Notes: generated by a model not told the origin, from the sequence alone. A DNA stretch of 64,000 nucleotides from Valencia hispanica (GCA_963556495.2 OY747705.1:3348501-3412500); one strand, 5' to 3'. Positions 9,859 to 23,229 are shown, numbered from the stretch's first letter. Program-made: numbers and translations.

Positions 9859-9897
<39 letters not shown>
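9859..9897. repeat. (AT)n microsatellite
   Basis: Uninterrupted AT dinucleotide run of about 19 units. Confidence 0.98.
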
Positions 9898-9898
<1 letters not shown>

Positions 9899-9933
9899 CC
9901 AAATTGTTCAGTCTCTGTTTATGATTACCTGCC

Positions 9934-9993
9934 TTGATCTATTTTCTTAATAAAGAAAATAGATCTATTTTCTTTATTTAGAAAATAGATCAA
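9934..9993. repeat. 60-bp near-perfect palindrome
   Basis: Reads TTGATCTATTTTCT..., then its reverse complement, with no real spacer. The centre is AGATCT and there is only one mismatched pair (TTAATAAAG against CTTTATTTA). It lies 37 bp after the AT microsatellite. Confidence 0.9.
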
Positions 9994-10693
9994 CCTTACA
10001 GCCAAAACATTTTTTCAATAATTCCCATCTGTTCTAAACATGCAACTACTACTACAGATCTTAGAAAACAATATTAGGTGAACATTAAACACAATTAACA
10101 CAAAGTGGCTCAGGAATGAATAGCTGAGGTTTGGTTCAGAAAGGAAGGGGGACCCTCACTTCAGGGGGCTCAACTAAGGTAGTCTTTGGGACAAAGAGTC
10201 ATAAATCTTAGCTCTGTGCTAAGAGGGAGAGTTGCACATATGAGGAGACAAAGGGCCATAAACGTAGCTCTGGCTATAGTGGACAGAGCACATGGTGTGA
10301 AGCGTCCATGTGGAAGGTCTCTGTTTTAGCAACAGATTCAAAGAACAATGGAGTGAACCTTTCAGCTAAGACCAGCTAACGCAGGCTCAACCTGGTTACA
10401 CGAACAAGATGAGCACTTCGAAGCTTTTGAAATGAGTTCTTCCCGGTCCAGCGGGTCAGAATAAAAGAGAATCTTCACTGGTAAGATGTCCTCTGTTTAG
10501 CCGGAGTTTCTGCTAAGAACCTCTGCTGAGAACAGTTTGAAATGGCCGCGACTACCACTCTTATACCCCTTTGGCCGTGATGTCATCGTTGATGTCACCA
10601 TTGGTTGCCACGGACCAATAGGGGTGTGTTGGGGGTCACTGCTAGGATTGCTGGGAAATGTGGTCTGCTCAGTCCATCTTTGAAATGGCTCCC

Positions 10694-10726
10694 AGCCATC
10701 CAACTACAGATGGTAGTTGGATGGCT
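10694..10726. repeat. perfect 14-bp hairpin
   Basis: AGCCATCCAACTAC, a 5-base loop, then GTAGTTGGATGGCT: arms are fully complementary. Confidence 0.9.
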
Positions 10727-10851
10727 CTATTAGAGATGATAGCTCTATTCATCTTATGAAAAATGGAATCATCCATCCAACCATTTACCTTTTCTTTTTG
10801 ATAAGAAGTTAACAGTAGTCAAGAGTAGAACTAACTGTGAGCTAGTGTTAG

Positions 10852-11265
10852 AATTCAGTTCAATTAAGTTTGTTTTTTATAGCGTCAGTTCACAACACCT
10901 TTCATCTCAAGGCACTTCATTTCAATTTAATCGTACATACATTCCAATTAATCTTTCAGTTCATTATACCAATCAGTTTAAAATGTTGTATCTAAGGAAA
11001 CCCAGCAGATTTCATTGAGTTGCAGCATTCACTCCTCCTGAACGAACATGTAGCGACAGTAGACAGTCGCCTGCATTGTGTGGTTGACTTTACAGCAATC
11101 CCTCATTCTGAGCAAGCATTTAGTGACAGTGGAGAGGAAAGACTCTCCTTTAACAGGAAGGAGAACCAGAACCTGCCTCAGTACGAGCGGCCATCTGCCA
11201 CAACTGACAGAGCAGAGACACTGAAAGAACAGAAGAACTCATGTAGGAGTACTTTCTATGTTAAA
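10852..11265 (-). mobile_element. diverged L2 LINE 3' tail
   Basis: Antisense. Similar in order to the 9035-9403 copy but more diverged: TCACAACACCTTTCATCTCA, then GCAGATTTCATTGAG, then GAGCGGCCATCTGCCAC. Probably a related subfamily. Confidence 0.7.
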
Positions 11266-12589
11266 TAAAGTAAAAAGTTGATAGTGAGCAACACGTTAAA
11301 GGCATTCTCTCACGAATTTGAACCTATTTCAATACTTTGTGCATTTTTGACCTGCAATAAGATTTTGACACCACTTAAACAACTAGTGTACTGATTTTGA
11401 ATAATAAAGAACAAATATAGGACAGGACAACAAGAGTACCTGAAAACTTGCCAAAGGTCACCACTGAGGGGCTGCATAGCTAAAGAAGAAGAAAGATAAT
11501 CTGTGCCTAAGGCAATACAGCTTTTTTCCTGTTAGTACTGCTCTGTGTCTCTGGACCCTCTCTAACATCCTGCTTGATGTTTGTTTTGAGGATAACTGAA
11601 TGGATTGCCTTATTTATGTCTGCAAGTATGTTCATTGCTAAAACTCTACCAGACGCTATAAGCTGAGGAGTGTTGCTTCAGTATCAGGAGACATAACAGA
11701 TACTCATCAGGTTGTTTATATTCTATGGGCTGTTCTAGACAGGAGCTGGTAGCAGTGTTTGCCTTGCAGCAAGAAGGTTTAAACCCTGGTCTGTGTGGAG
11801 TTTGCATGTTCTCTCTGTGCATGCAAAGGATTCTGTCTAGGTTCTCCAGTTCAACCGCAAACAGACCTGTAGGGTAGGTACCTTGTTAGGTAGATAAGAG
11901 TATTAGATTGAATTGAAAACTTGACTGGTGGATTTCACCAAGTACCACACCTCAGGCTGTTTGTTAATAAAAATGTAGAGTAGGATCTGACTCCGCTGAG
12001 CTGAGGCAGTGTCACTGAGATAGACTTATTTAAAACAATGCAGCAGAAAAGTGTAGAAGACTCCAAAATACAAGATGTAAGCTTAAAAATGTAAAAAAAA
12101 AATTGTATCCAAGTTAAGTTTGCGTTATGTTGTTTTTACTGCATTGCATTGGCCAAGCTCCAGGAATAGCTCAGGTAAAAAATAAATAAATAAAAAACAA
12201 TGCCCGAAATCTACAATAAAAAGCACAGTGAGGTGAATTATTTGGATGTTGGAAGAACAGATACATTTTTCTTTCTTTGAATTTGACACTTTCCACCTTT
12301 TTTTTCCCGCAATTTTATAGTATATACAGTAAAGACACTCTGAGCTGTCAATAGGCTGAGTTATGTTTGGATACAATTTCTAAAAAGTTTTCTAAAAACA
12401 TGTACAGAGTTGTGTCCGATTTCAGTTTAGGAAAAAATTATCTCTTAGATATGAATTAGAAATATATAAATCTTATGCTTAATCCATGCTTAATATGTTT
12501 TCAGCTATGTGTTTGCTGACAGGCTGAATTTGCTCTCTTGATTCTGGAGGGTTTGCTGTGCTACATCCCTTTTTAGCAGTTGGCATTGT
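11266..12589. other. no gene; SINE-like remnant at 11740-11880
   Basis: 11740-11880 holds the widespread fish repeat with TTGCCTTGCAGCAAGAAGG and GTGTGGAGTTTGCATGTTCT, degraded. The rest is AT-rich with no supported exon. Confidence 0.5.
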
Positions 12590-12998
12590 TTGATCAGTAA
12601 ACTTTACAGCTAATTAGAGCTAGAATCTGAAGATAGCGTTTGAATTCCTTGGATTCAGTGTATGTCCTGACTTTAGGGATAACAAGGAAGACGGCTGCCT
12701 GAGGAGCGCAGAGAACGCGAAGGTTAGGTTGGTGTAGGAAGTTCTGAAAGATAAGAAGGCCCAAGACCATAAAGACACTTAAAAACAATTAAAAGAACCT
12801 TAAGATAGATCCTAAAACATATGAGGAGCCAATGCAATGAATTTAAGACAGGTGTAATGTGCTCCCACCTCCTGGTCTTAATCAGGACACATGCTGGTGA
12901 ATTTTGGAGAAGTTGTAAACCTGATATACTCTTTTTGGGAAGTCCAGAAAGCAGGGCATTACAGTAATCAATTCTACTGGTGATAAAAGCATTGTTAT
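12590..12998 (-). mobile_element. LINE fragment (C-terminal reverse transcriptase region)
   Basis: The minus-strand translation reads [11 protein letters not shown] (12960-12990), then [15 protein letters not shown], then [12 protein letters not shown]. This is the standard C-terminal segment of L2-type LINE ORF2. Frameshifted and truncated, and a different subfamily from the large copies. Confidence 0.75.
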
Positions 12999-13002
12999 GT
13001 TA

Positions 13003-13205
13003 ATTCGTATTGGATATTAAAAATGTCTTCCAGTTGCAGTTGTGAATGTTATTTAAAAATGAAAGTTTATTGATCGTTCAGAGGTTGTACATTCATTATT
13101 ATTGCATTAGTTGAAAATAGTCTCAAAACAACAATATTATTATTTATTGCAATAATTTCTAGGGCAATTTATTGTCCAGCAAAATCTGTTATTGTGACAG
13201 GCCTA
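13003..13205 (+). mobile_element. half copy of the TAGGCCTGTCACAATAA hAT-type MITE
   Basis: Matches the right part of the element at 27176-27734 (TGATCGTTCAGAGG, AATTTCTAGGG, GTCCAGCAAAAT) and ends TTATTGTGACAGGCCTA. The left part is missing. Confidence 0.8.
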
Positions 13206-13221
13206 ACTGAGCCTCTAATTC

Positions 13222-13410
13222 AGTGTTCCCTTACCCTTGTCCTCAAGGTACACTGTCATACATGTTTTAGATGTTTTTCTGCTTTAACACACCTGATTCA
13301 AATGGTTGCAGTTAAGCAAAAGCATCTTAATCAGCCATCAGGTGTGGTGGAACAGGGAAACATCTAAAACATGCAGGGCAGTTTGCCTTGAGGAGCAGGG
13401 TTGAACAACA
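13222..13410. repeat. foldback repeat, copy 1
   Basis: Self-complementary: CATGTTTTAGATGTTTTTCTG near the left end pairs with GGGAAACATCTAAAACATG near the right. A copy of the same family is at 16288-16505. Non-coding; superfamily not assigned. Confidence 0.8.
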
Positions 13411-13904
13411 GGGCTATAATTAATCGGATTCATTTTTTATCATATCCCACTAGTTACAGGTGACTTATCCAAGGGGACCAAGCCGATCACATTGTGTCAT
13501 TGATTTTGCATCAGCCCCTCCCCTTGCTCAAGCATGTGCTAACAGTTAGGAGTAAGCAGTCCCTATTTTGGAATATGTAATAAACACGAAATCAGGTCAT
13601 TAGTCAGCCAAGTAAAAGAGGGAGAAGTAAGAGAAACCAAATTAGCTCTATTCTTCATCTGAATGGAATGTTCTACTTCTGAAGGAAATTCAGGCTCACA
13701 GTTCTGATCTGACTCCTTCCTGGTTATATTCTGACTTTCTTTTGTTTCTCTTTCAGTCTTGGTATCTGGGCAACTAAGTGGACTTTGGCAGAAAGCTGAT
13801 GATCCTGACAGCTCCTGGAGGACAGGAAACAGTCCCGTCAAGACATTATCAGAGGAGGAAATATATTCAGTTTTATTATAGAAATGCCACACCATGGTCA
13901 CATT

Positions 13905-13940
13905 CATACATAAATACATAATCATATGTATTTATGTATG
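13905..13940. repeat. 15-bp arm hairpin
   Basis: CATACATAAATACAT, a 6-base loop, then ATGTATTTATGTATG; perfectly complementary arms. Confidence 0.9.
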
Positions 13941-14947
13941 TTTGCCACAGGAGAGGACCACCTGGATGGAAGGTGGATGCTGCTCAGCCACTTGGCGGTG
14001 CCTGAATGAACTCTGCTTTATACTACATAGTTGTCACAACTGACAGCTTCTGACAGTTTCTGGGATTGTAACATGAAGGCTGTGTTGGTGCAGATGTCTG
14101 ATTGGTTTCTATAAACTAAGAAAAGAACTACGCATCAACTCTGCAGTTCCAGAGAAGCTTATAGCCCCACTGCATCCCAAGGATGGACCCTGTTGTCCCA
14201 GGATACATGTCAGCCTTTATTCCAGGCTGTCCTCTTTAAATCCTGCTGGAGGCCTGTATACATCCCAACTCCAACAACCCTAATCTTTCCCCTCATCAAT
14301 GCAGGTGCTGCTTTTAATATATGCAAACAAGCCTTCATTAGTTTCCAGACTGACTAGAATGTTTCTATGTATGTTTGTTTGCACTTTTTAGCCGTAATTG
14401 AGATGAGCTGAAACAGCACATTTTGTTCTTCGTTCCCATCCATCCTGAGACAGAAGCTTTGTCCTTTTTTTGACAATCATCAAGCTGAAACTATTGGATA
14501 GCTTTGCAGAATGTTGAATGTGCATTTGAGCAGAAAGCAAGGAGTGAAATCAGATTTCTCTTCTTGCCTTGCCCAACACACACAAGCACTTTTAGAGATT
14601 AAAAGAAAAAACACCCCACCGAACATCTGCTGTAGATGTTTGGAATAACACTTCCTGGAGGTGTGTCTTCCTCATGGAGACACCTGCTCCTGCTTGTGAA
14701 CCAGGACCTGTTGAGATACAACCATGTTTCTGAGTAATAATGATGATCAGTGTGTTGAAAAACCTATGCTCGTTAGTATAACATCGGACGGATGCTTACC
14801 TGTTTGTGTTTGTGTCTTCACTTCATATTTATCCCCACTCTATTCTGAAAAGATATTCAATTTCAATTCAATTCAAAGTGGAAGAGATCTCTGAAGAGAT
14901 GTTCTGTCCAGTACCTTGTTTTGGAGCAGAAAGCCAACAGTGCACTA

Positions 14948-14962
14948 AGGTCATATTGACCT
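14948..14962. promoter_or_regulatory. perfect consensus oestrogen response element
   Basis: AGGTCATATTGACCT is the full AGGTCA-nnn-TGACCT palindrome bound by oestrogen receptor dimers. No promoter is evident beside it, and sass6 starts about 10.8 kb downstream. Function is unknown; the match itself is exact. Confidence 0.5.
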
Positions 14963-16287
14963 CCCGTTTTTGAGAAAGACTTGATATTGTGGGGATTGAC
15001 CAAGCCTGACATTGTGCATTAAAGTGTTATTGTGCAGGAGCTCTGCATACATACCTGAAGAGGGCAGAATGTTGTACTCCGAGTTCTAGAAGGAGTAGTG
15101 GACTCTGGCAGGTTCTGTAATGGTCAACCTGAGCCATATGTACACTATATGTAGAGACCTCCTGGACTTTAGGCAGAGTTTCAGGCCGAAGGTGAGAAAG
15201 CTTAACAGAGAGAAGGGGACCAGTCAGGTCCAGGGTTTAAAGGTAGATATATTTTTTTTCATGAGGTTAAAAGTCTGGGTTTAGCTGTAAAACATTGCTT
15301 TAGTCAATTATTATTAATATTATTCCAGGTTATGATGCATAGAACATAATGAACATGATTAGCGTTTAGTTTCATCCAGACGATAATCCCGGTCTGTCTT
15401 TATGTAAAGACATTCTTTTGAAGAAACTGAATCAAAGCAATATTCTCATTAATTTCCCTTTCTTGTTTCTATGTGCAACACTCTTTTTATTCATGACTCA
15501 TCATCAGACTGTTTCATATGTCGCTATGGAGACAGAAGAACTAAACATAGGTGAAGAAAGAAATTCTAGTTCAGGACAGATGGTGGATGTGAGCAAACAG
15601 TGAATTAGAGTCAGGACAGTTAGAAGGACTTGTAATAACTATTAGTCCCCACTCATGGGATTAAAGAACTTCAAATTAATGCTCATAAAAATCCAACAGT
15701 TGTGTACTTTACAAAAATGTGTGTGTCAGTTTAAAGGACTGATAAGAAGCGGATAAGAGGTGTTCATAAAAGCCTCTTCAAACTTTAGGCTTGTCATAGA
15801 ATGTTTTGCTCATCATGTATATCCTATAGAATGTCTGGCAGTTTGTGGTCTAAAGGCTAAACACGGTGTCACGTCCATTGCTCTGGGCAAAGGTCAGACT
15901 TCTGTTGGATACCAAAAACACATAGCTCTGGGCCACATGATCAGAAAGGATTAGAACATTTCTGCCAAAGCAGAGAGATTGTAACATCATCTGTAGTGCA
16001 CATTCTGTCCGTTGCTGTTCTATGCTCTGTGATGCAGCAGTTTTATTTTCCACCGTTCACATTAAAAACAAACTAACTTTTATATTCTTAGGATGCACTT
16101 GATCTGATTGGAGCTGTTGTTTACCTTTTCCATTTAATAGAAGTGTTGCAGCTCATCTCACCCCATCGCTTTATGTACTAGCTGCTTAATGGGGCTTTTT
16201 TGTCCAAACCTTGCAGGTCTGCATGGATGCCGTCAGGTCATTTTACTCCTGCTTTGACAGCCCATAATATTAAAAAAATCTTTTTTA

Positions 16288-16505
16288 ACAGGGGTGTCCA
16301 TTTCCAGTCCTCAAGTGATTTGTGCCCTGCATGTTTTAGATGTTCATCAGATTCACACACATGAATTTAAAGAATGGTTCATTAGTTAGCATGTAGAGCA
16401 GGATTATTTACTGAGGAGGAGATTCAGCCATTCATTCAGCTGTATTAGACCCTGGATATAGCTAAAACATGCAGGGCAATGCTTCACCAAGACTGGGGTT
16501 TGACA
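16288..16505. repeat. foldback repeat, copy 2
   Basis: Same family as 13222-13410: CCTGCATGTTTTAGATGTTC at the left and TAAAACATGCAGGGCA at the right. Diverged in the middle. Confidence 0.8.
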
Positions 16506-19500
16506 TTTTCGTTCTAAAAGACACTCTAAGTATAGTCTAATACAGGGGTGTCCAAACTGTATCCCGTTTGCAGCCATCAGAATGAATTTGTGACCTCCAC
16601 TGACGGATGATATAAATCAGTTGATGCATATTTAATACTGAACATTTTCAGGGCAGAAAATAGATAAAACTAAAAGTGTTCATTGTGTATTAACCATGAA
16701 AGAGTGTCCCATATCCAGTTCTAGTCTCTGAATTTGACCGAGATCAAGAAAATTCAAAAGCTTTGGCCCAAAAAATATAGAACATTGTATCAATAAGGAA
16801 AAAAAGCCAACCTCTTTTATGTTTTGGATATTTATTGACTTGCAGATCCTGATGTCTAGAAAAGTCAGAAATACTGAGTTTAATTTATTGCTGTAAAGGT
16901 AAAAGGATTTTAAAAATTATTTACCATTTTAGATCTAATCTAATTTTTGTGGCCCACGTGTTCTTTACACCAGATAATGGCTTGCATGGTATAAAGTGAG
17001 AACACCTCTGCTCCCTGTTGCCATGGAAATGTGGTCCTCTGGTTATAATAAATGTCTGGTAGCTGGAGGTCGCTCATAGTTGTCCTGGTTTAATCAGGGG
17101 CCAGATTCTGTCATATTTCATAAGAGTGGCACAGTTGGGGCTCAGAACCACAATCAATATAAATGGGCCATTATAAAAAATTTTTTTGAAAATATTATAC
17201 AGTAAATTAAAAGCCAGATTGGATAGTATTTTGTGATTATTTATTTCCATAAAGACAAAGACGGTAACTAAAGATGTGGGAGGTTTATAGGTAGGAAATC
17301 ATAACGGCCGGTTAAAATACAGGAATATGATTTAATAAAGGAGTGTAGTGACCCAAAGCTTAAATATTTTGAGGCGTAGCAATCTTTAGTCTTTACTTTA
17401 AGCCTCCTGTCGAGCTGTGCTTTTACCAAATATAGCCATCAAGTGTTAGAAGCAACTGTGTGCAGATGCAGGACAAACTCCACCACTTATATCTGGTTGC
17501 ATGTCCAGGTCTCCATATGATCATGTATCTTCTTAGGCCCTGTAGTGAGCTTGTAGTTGTTGCCTGAGAAAAACCTTCTAATTTAGTCTGACTTATAATT
17601 CTCTCCTTCACTCTCATGTTTAAAGTGCTAAAAACCCCAGTCGTGGATTGAAGGTTGAATGGAGCAGCTAGAAGCTGTGTCCTGCATGGTGCTGCTATAG
17701 TTGCTGTTCTGACCAGAGGAATGCATGGCCTTGCCCGGTAAATGCCAACTTCCGCGCTGCTATATCCTTCCTCAACCTCTCACTACGATGTACTGCATAT
17801 AGGGGCAGCTAATGCAGGGGCTGTCTGCGTCGATCTATTTTTTACAACAGCACTGCTCTTTTGCACGATAGTTCATAAAACACATTGTGTGCCTTGCCTG
17901 TAGTTACAAAGCAGTAAACGTTTGAGTAAAGCTGATCCTACTCTGTGTGATGCAGCAGGCAGCACTTATAGAGGCGCATATTGGGGTTTTCTTGTCTTTA
18001 TATTGGGTGGCAGCCCAACATAATGGCAATCTGCACAGTAGGTCTTGACAAAAATGTGTGTCAGTTTAATGGACTGACATACACTCAGTTGCTCCCTGTT
18101 GCCAGCAGCCCCTCCCCTTGCACCTTTGATTGCCTGAGGCAATCGAAGGTCATTCTAGAGTCTGTTACTTTATGATTCCTGCAGCTCTGAAAGCCGCTCT
18201 CTGAGGCTTCAGCACTGACTGGTCATAATTGCTTCCTGTACAGTATATCCATTGAGCCATGTTGTGTTAGACCATGGAGCATCTCTATCAGTGGTGTGGA
18301 TTTCCAGTCATGTGACCAAGGCATGGGATGAAGGCATTTAAAATCACATGCAGTGTTGCATATTTGTTTCAGGAGTGTATGAAGTTACCCAGGATGAAGG
18401 AAATGTTTCTCCAGTGTTGTCTGTATTTAATTTCAGTCAAAACTGGATCCACTAATATATGTTTAAAAGCACCATAGAGTAAGCACTGGAAATAGAAACA
18501 CAATACAAAACGCTTGCAGCTTGAATCCTCCCTGTTTGGCTTCATAGCTGTAAACACATCAATGTATGAAACATTTACAGAATCGTGAATTGAATAGTTG
18601 TAAAAATCATTCATAGAATGTTTAGATATCTTGTATTCATATTTTTATGTTCATGTCTCCACCCACAGTGGGTAAACCCATGTAATGGGGAGAATAGTGA
18701 CAGTAATAGAGGATAGGTTTATGAGAGATGAAGGAGGGAGTGTTACAGATGCGGTCCTATAGACTGAGTTTGGTTCTGATGACCTGCAGTTTGGTGGCAT
18801 CAACGTTAGTCGAATTTCTAAATCGTTCATGTTAAACATTGACCAAAATAAGGACTGATTAAATGTTGCTCCCCCCCAGGGCTTAACGGAAAGCTGATGC
18901 TGAAGCTGCAAATAAAAGGCAGTTAATTAACAGGAACTTTAACATTGAACAGAGACCGCTGATTTATGATCGGTTAGTCTAGAACTCAACACACTAACAA
19001 GCTGTGGGAGTCAGCCTAAGGATGAAATACTCCAGTTCAGATCCAGGATGTGGGAGAAAGGAAAGTCACAGGTGGTGGCAACAAGATGCTCCACTGGTTA
19101 AAGAACACAGAACGTTAGTAGTGCATGTTCAGTAGAACCTGATTAAACCATGTGATGAGTGAAGCTGGATTCTTTTCAGAGTTGAAATATGATCTATCCA
19201 GCCTATAAAGTCCAGGAATGAGACATTAGCCATAAATGAAAAGTACCTTCTAGCTTTAAACCCAAAAACGACACTATTTTTATTTTTTTGCTGATTAATA
19301 TAAAATTAGAAACATCTTAGCATGGTGATTAATTTCCTTTGTAGTCCTTGTTGCTGTGGTGTAGGGTGGCTGCAAACCAACCCAGTTATCAGTGTTCAGT
19401 CTGCTGACTTGATGAGACACATTTCCATTTTACACATGTTTTGATAGAAATAACAGACTCTGTATTTAATCTACAGTTATTTGCTCATGCTTTGTATGTA

Positions 19501-22500
19501 AAACTCCTGCTGCAAACAGTCCGTCAGAGGAATGCATCCTTTAAGTCATAGTCATAGAAAACTGTAATTGGTGGGTATTGACTGATAATAGCTTATCCAT
19601 GGATAGAACCTCAGACTATTTTTTAAATAAAATAAGAATATTGACACTGGTCAGATTGAGAAATAAGATATCACCTTTTTGTTGTATGACTCAATGAATG
19701 AAGTAGCGTGTTTCCCACTGAGCTCAGAATATGTTATTTTTATTGGTATGAAACACTGAATCAGGCAGTGGAATAACTTTAGCCATGATTATCCTGTCGT
19801 AAAACTCCTTCGTTACACAACAGTCTGTAACAAACGAACAAGCCAACAGCAAATCCAAAAAAATCAACCAAAAATGATCTCAACATGCAGTGCCTATGAG
19901 TTTCATTACAGCATGCATACAGTTATTTCTATCCTCCACCTCTCAGTTTGGTACAGTATGCAAACACCCAGTGCAGGTCTGAAGGTGACGAGCCATAAAA
20001 CAACCCAAAGAGACTGAGCTTCTGTGGCTTACTGGGTTATGTCCAGGAACTGAAGCTACTGGAGAGAGAAACTTCAGAAGAGGAAAGAAGGTAACTAATC
20101 AAAGCAGCTACTCCCTCAGTGATGAGCATTCATGGCGCTTTCTTTATATCAACCCACGTAGGGCCTTTCTCTGAACGACACAGTGCCATAAAAGCAGTAT
20201 ATGTTGATAAATTCAACATGAAAAAGTTCATATTTGGAGTATGGACTTGACCATGTTTCATTGAGAGGATGTGCTTACATCTTATGGTCAATGTGATGTC
20301 TTCCTGCTACGGGAGCCTTCAAGTTCTTAATAAACAGCAGCGAGAGTACGCTTCTATACGCCCTGATAACCTTAAAAGGTGACTTAGTCCCACAAACCTG
20401 TGTGGCGGTCTTGTCTCAGTCACTCCCTTGTTTAAAAGCTGTTGCTGCACAGAGACTGTATCAGTTACCCGCATGTCAGTAACCGGGTTTTCTAACAGAT
20501 CTCTGAGAGTGTGGTGGAAGTGGGAGCGGTGGTTGGAAGGATAAAGTTCTGGTCAATGCATCAAGGAAACTGGGATCACTCCTGTCTTTATGTTTTGTTT
20601 TATTTATTTTTTTCTTTACCAAAAATCTATTTAGACAATTTTCAACATTTTAGGGGAATAATTAATGAAATATAACAAAGAAACAAGGGTACAGAATACC
20701 CTTTGTTTAGATTGTCGGATTTTCAATGAGCACTTTTTAATATACTGATTGAAATATTCCACTATTACTGGCTGAGGAAAAAAAGTCAGTTGTTGTGCTT
20801 CATGTGAGAAAATGTGCAGAAGAAGAACCCCCCCTTTCTTGATGGAGTCATGTGGAGGATTTACTGTTTGCTGACAACAATGTCAAACTTCTGTGGGGGG
20901 GTGTCTTGTTCTGTTCCAGCTTACTGCAGGCCAGACCAGGAGCTTTTTGGATCACTCCTTTATTTCAGACACTTACATGTACCGTCCATCTTATTCTGTG
21001 CTTAACAAACCTTCCAGCCACAGACTCCTACAAAACGTCCATGTTTTGGTCATAAGTTCTGATTTGGAATGATGGTTGTCCTGCTTTGACCCAGACATGA
21101 AGCAGATGTTCAGAATCAGCCTGCAGGGCTGCAGGTTTTCCCGGGATCAGGACGCCAGTCTGCTGGTTGATAGCTGCCCTGCTCTGTACTCCGCTCACTG
21201 TTGACACATTGTAAACAATCAGACGCTTTGTTGTCAAAGATTTTTTTTCCCAACAGTTTTTCTGATATAGAACAGACTGCTTTGCTTGTTTCCAGACCGA
21301 TATATTCAAAAATTCCCATTTTTTAAAAGTGTAGGCATGCAAAGAGTTTAATATGGAATTGCATGATTATCCAGCCACACCCTTTCATATCTGCTCTTCA
21401 TACATGAAGAAATGAAAAAAGGTCAGACTTTTTATTTTCCTGTGTCGGTACATCCTCCTGGTCGCACCTTTTAGAGTGTTTTCTAAAAACGCTTTGTCCC
21501 AGAACTTTGTTCTGCAACATGCCTGACGTAGCTGAGGGTTACTCCTAATACCCATCCCATTGCAGTGTGTAACACAGCAGGCCAGAAACAATGCTGCGCA
21601 TTTATATTTGTGTTGGGAGAGCTGAGGTCAGCCTTGAGCTGGATGTTCACTGTGGAAAGGGCTACTGCTTTAAACCAGAGCAGTTTTACTAACACCTTTG
21701 ACAGCTTTAATATTATTATTATTATTACGTTTGCATGTTGAAACAAATATCCAACTTTTTAACATGAAGTAAAGTTTTTGGACAGTATGTTCGAGTTTCG
21801 GTTCATTTCTGAATGTCTATGGTTTGACAACTTTTCTGTGCATGTGCATCTTTCATCGTTATTCATCCGCTGTGAGGGAAACCAACACATTTGTTAATGT
21901 GTCTTTAATATTTCCATATTTACCATTCTTATCAGCAAATTTTAGTGACTTCATTACTGGAACTGAGTATGTTTTCCTATGCAAAATATACCATTAATAA
22001 ACAAACTATACTGATACCAAGATCTCTGTGTGCATGTGTGTCATTTAATTCTTTTGAAAAGAGCAGTTCTAATGCAGTGACACATCATTCATCAATACAA
22101 TCAGGGACCTTTGGAGGCAGATTTCAATTGATATTCAGCAAACAAAGAAAAACTAAACAGTTGCCTTTTGTCCTCATTACGCTATAACAGGTTAGCTTCC
22201 ACAGAGGTCTACCAACTGTGGGAGTTGCAAAAATATTCCTTGGGGATTTATCAAAGCACAAGCAATGCCTGCTCAGACCATCACACACCACCGATCCCAG
22301 CATCCCCTGGTTCTAATCTGTACGCAGGCGTAGAAAACCAGCTGCAAGCTATGGGTCAGACGATAAGTGTCAGACTAAACTCTGATTTGATATACCTACA
22401 CATAAAACATTAACTTAAGAAGATCAGATATTGAATCTCAGAAAATGTATATATTTCTATTATAATGTGATTTTATCTAAGTATGTTACAATGGGGGAGT

Positions 22501-23229
22501 CACAATTATATATAGCCCCCTTAGGAAATCACACAAAACTCAAAATATTCCCATGAAAATTACCTCAGTTTTAGGCAGGTGTGAAAAAATTTACACAAAG
22601 AATGCTTTCAAAACTATAAATAATGATTATCTTTATCAATTGACAAAATGCAAAGTGAGCAAAAAAAAGAAAAATCAAACCAATATTTTACCTTTTGCCT
22701 TCAAACTAGCTTCAATTCTTATAGGTACATTGCACACAGTTGTTGAAGGAACTCGGCCGGTTTCAAAACGGTAACCCACCGGTTATGGGACAAACTCCTT
22801 TCCACCTGTGCAATGCCTGGACCACAGTCATGAGTACTCAGGTCCCGCCCACTGACCCTGATTGGCAGATGAAGTAATTCAGCTTAAAACTGTCATTCTG
22901 CAATAAAAAGGCCTCTGGGAAAAACACCATTAAAGAAAAAATGACTTTGGGAAAGTGACGTTTTGGATTAAAAACTGATTCAAATTCAATTCAAAAATAC
23001 TTTATTGATCCCAGAGGGAAATTAAGTGTTGTTGTAGTTCATACGATTAATTCTTAAAGGAGTCTTTGTAAAGTATGATGGCTTAGGAAAATATTTACAG
23101 AAAAAATATTTTTTGGCATTTTTTTACTGCACTTCTGTTTGCTTTACCAAACTACTGTGGTATGGCCATACCTTTGGCATCTAAAACTTCTTAGAGGTGA
23201 TGGAACCCAAGATCTAACCCAACTCATAC
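16506..23229. other. gene-poor stretch with faint repeats
   Basis: No exon is supported. 16546-16990 starts GGGGTGTCCAAACTG, like a common fish hAT-type repeat end. 20860-20900 translates to LLFADNNVKLLWGG, a possible LINE reverse-transcriptase scrap. 22990-23035 carries ATACTTTATTGATCCCAGAG, a common fish LINE-tail word. A ~35-bp word (ACAAAAATGTGTGT...GTCAGTTTAA) occurs at both 15712 and 18048. Confidence 0.4.

Larger units (their letters stand above)
9404..10851. other. no gene seen; moderately GC-rich block 10120-10690
   Basis: Besides the microsatellite and palindrome, no coding exon is convincing. 10120-10690 looks different from its AT-rich flanks (CACGGACCAATAGGGGTG, GGTCCAGCGGGTCAGAATAA) and could be an LTR or promoter-like repeat. 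I cannot find matching ends. Confidence 0.35.
13411..16287. other. no supported gene
   Basis: A 120-codon minus-strand ORF (13925-13563) has no recognisable domain. An acceptor-like site at 13756, followed by six codons and a stop, would fit the phase of the 8947 donor as a terminal exon. That is too little to call. The ERE palindrome and a 15-bp hairpin are listed separately. Confidence 0.4.

Noticed and set aside
13757..13777. Terminal exon (six codons and a stop) of the orphan upstream gene
   Set aside because: Good acceptor and matching phase, but such a short exon arises easily by chance and no clear poly(A) signal follows.
13563..13925. 120-codon minus-strand ORF
   Set aside because: No domain or splice context. 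Its start overlaps an AT-rich hairpin.
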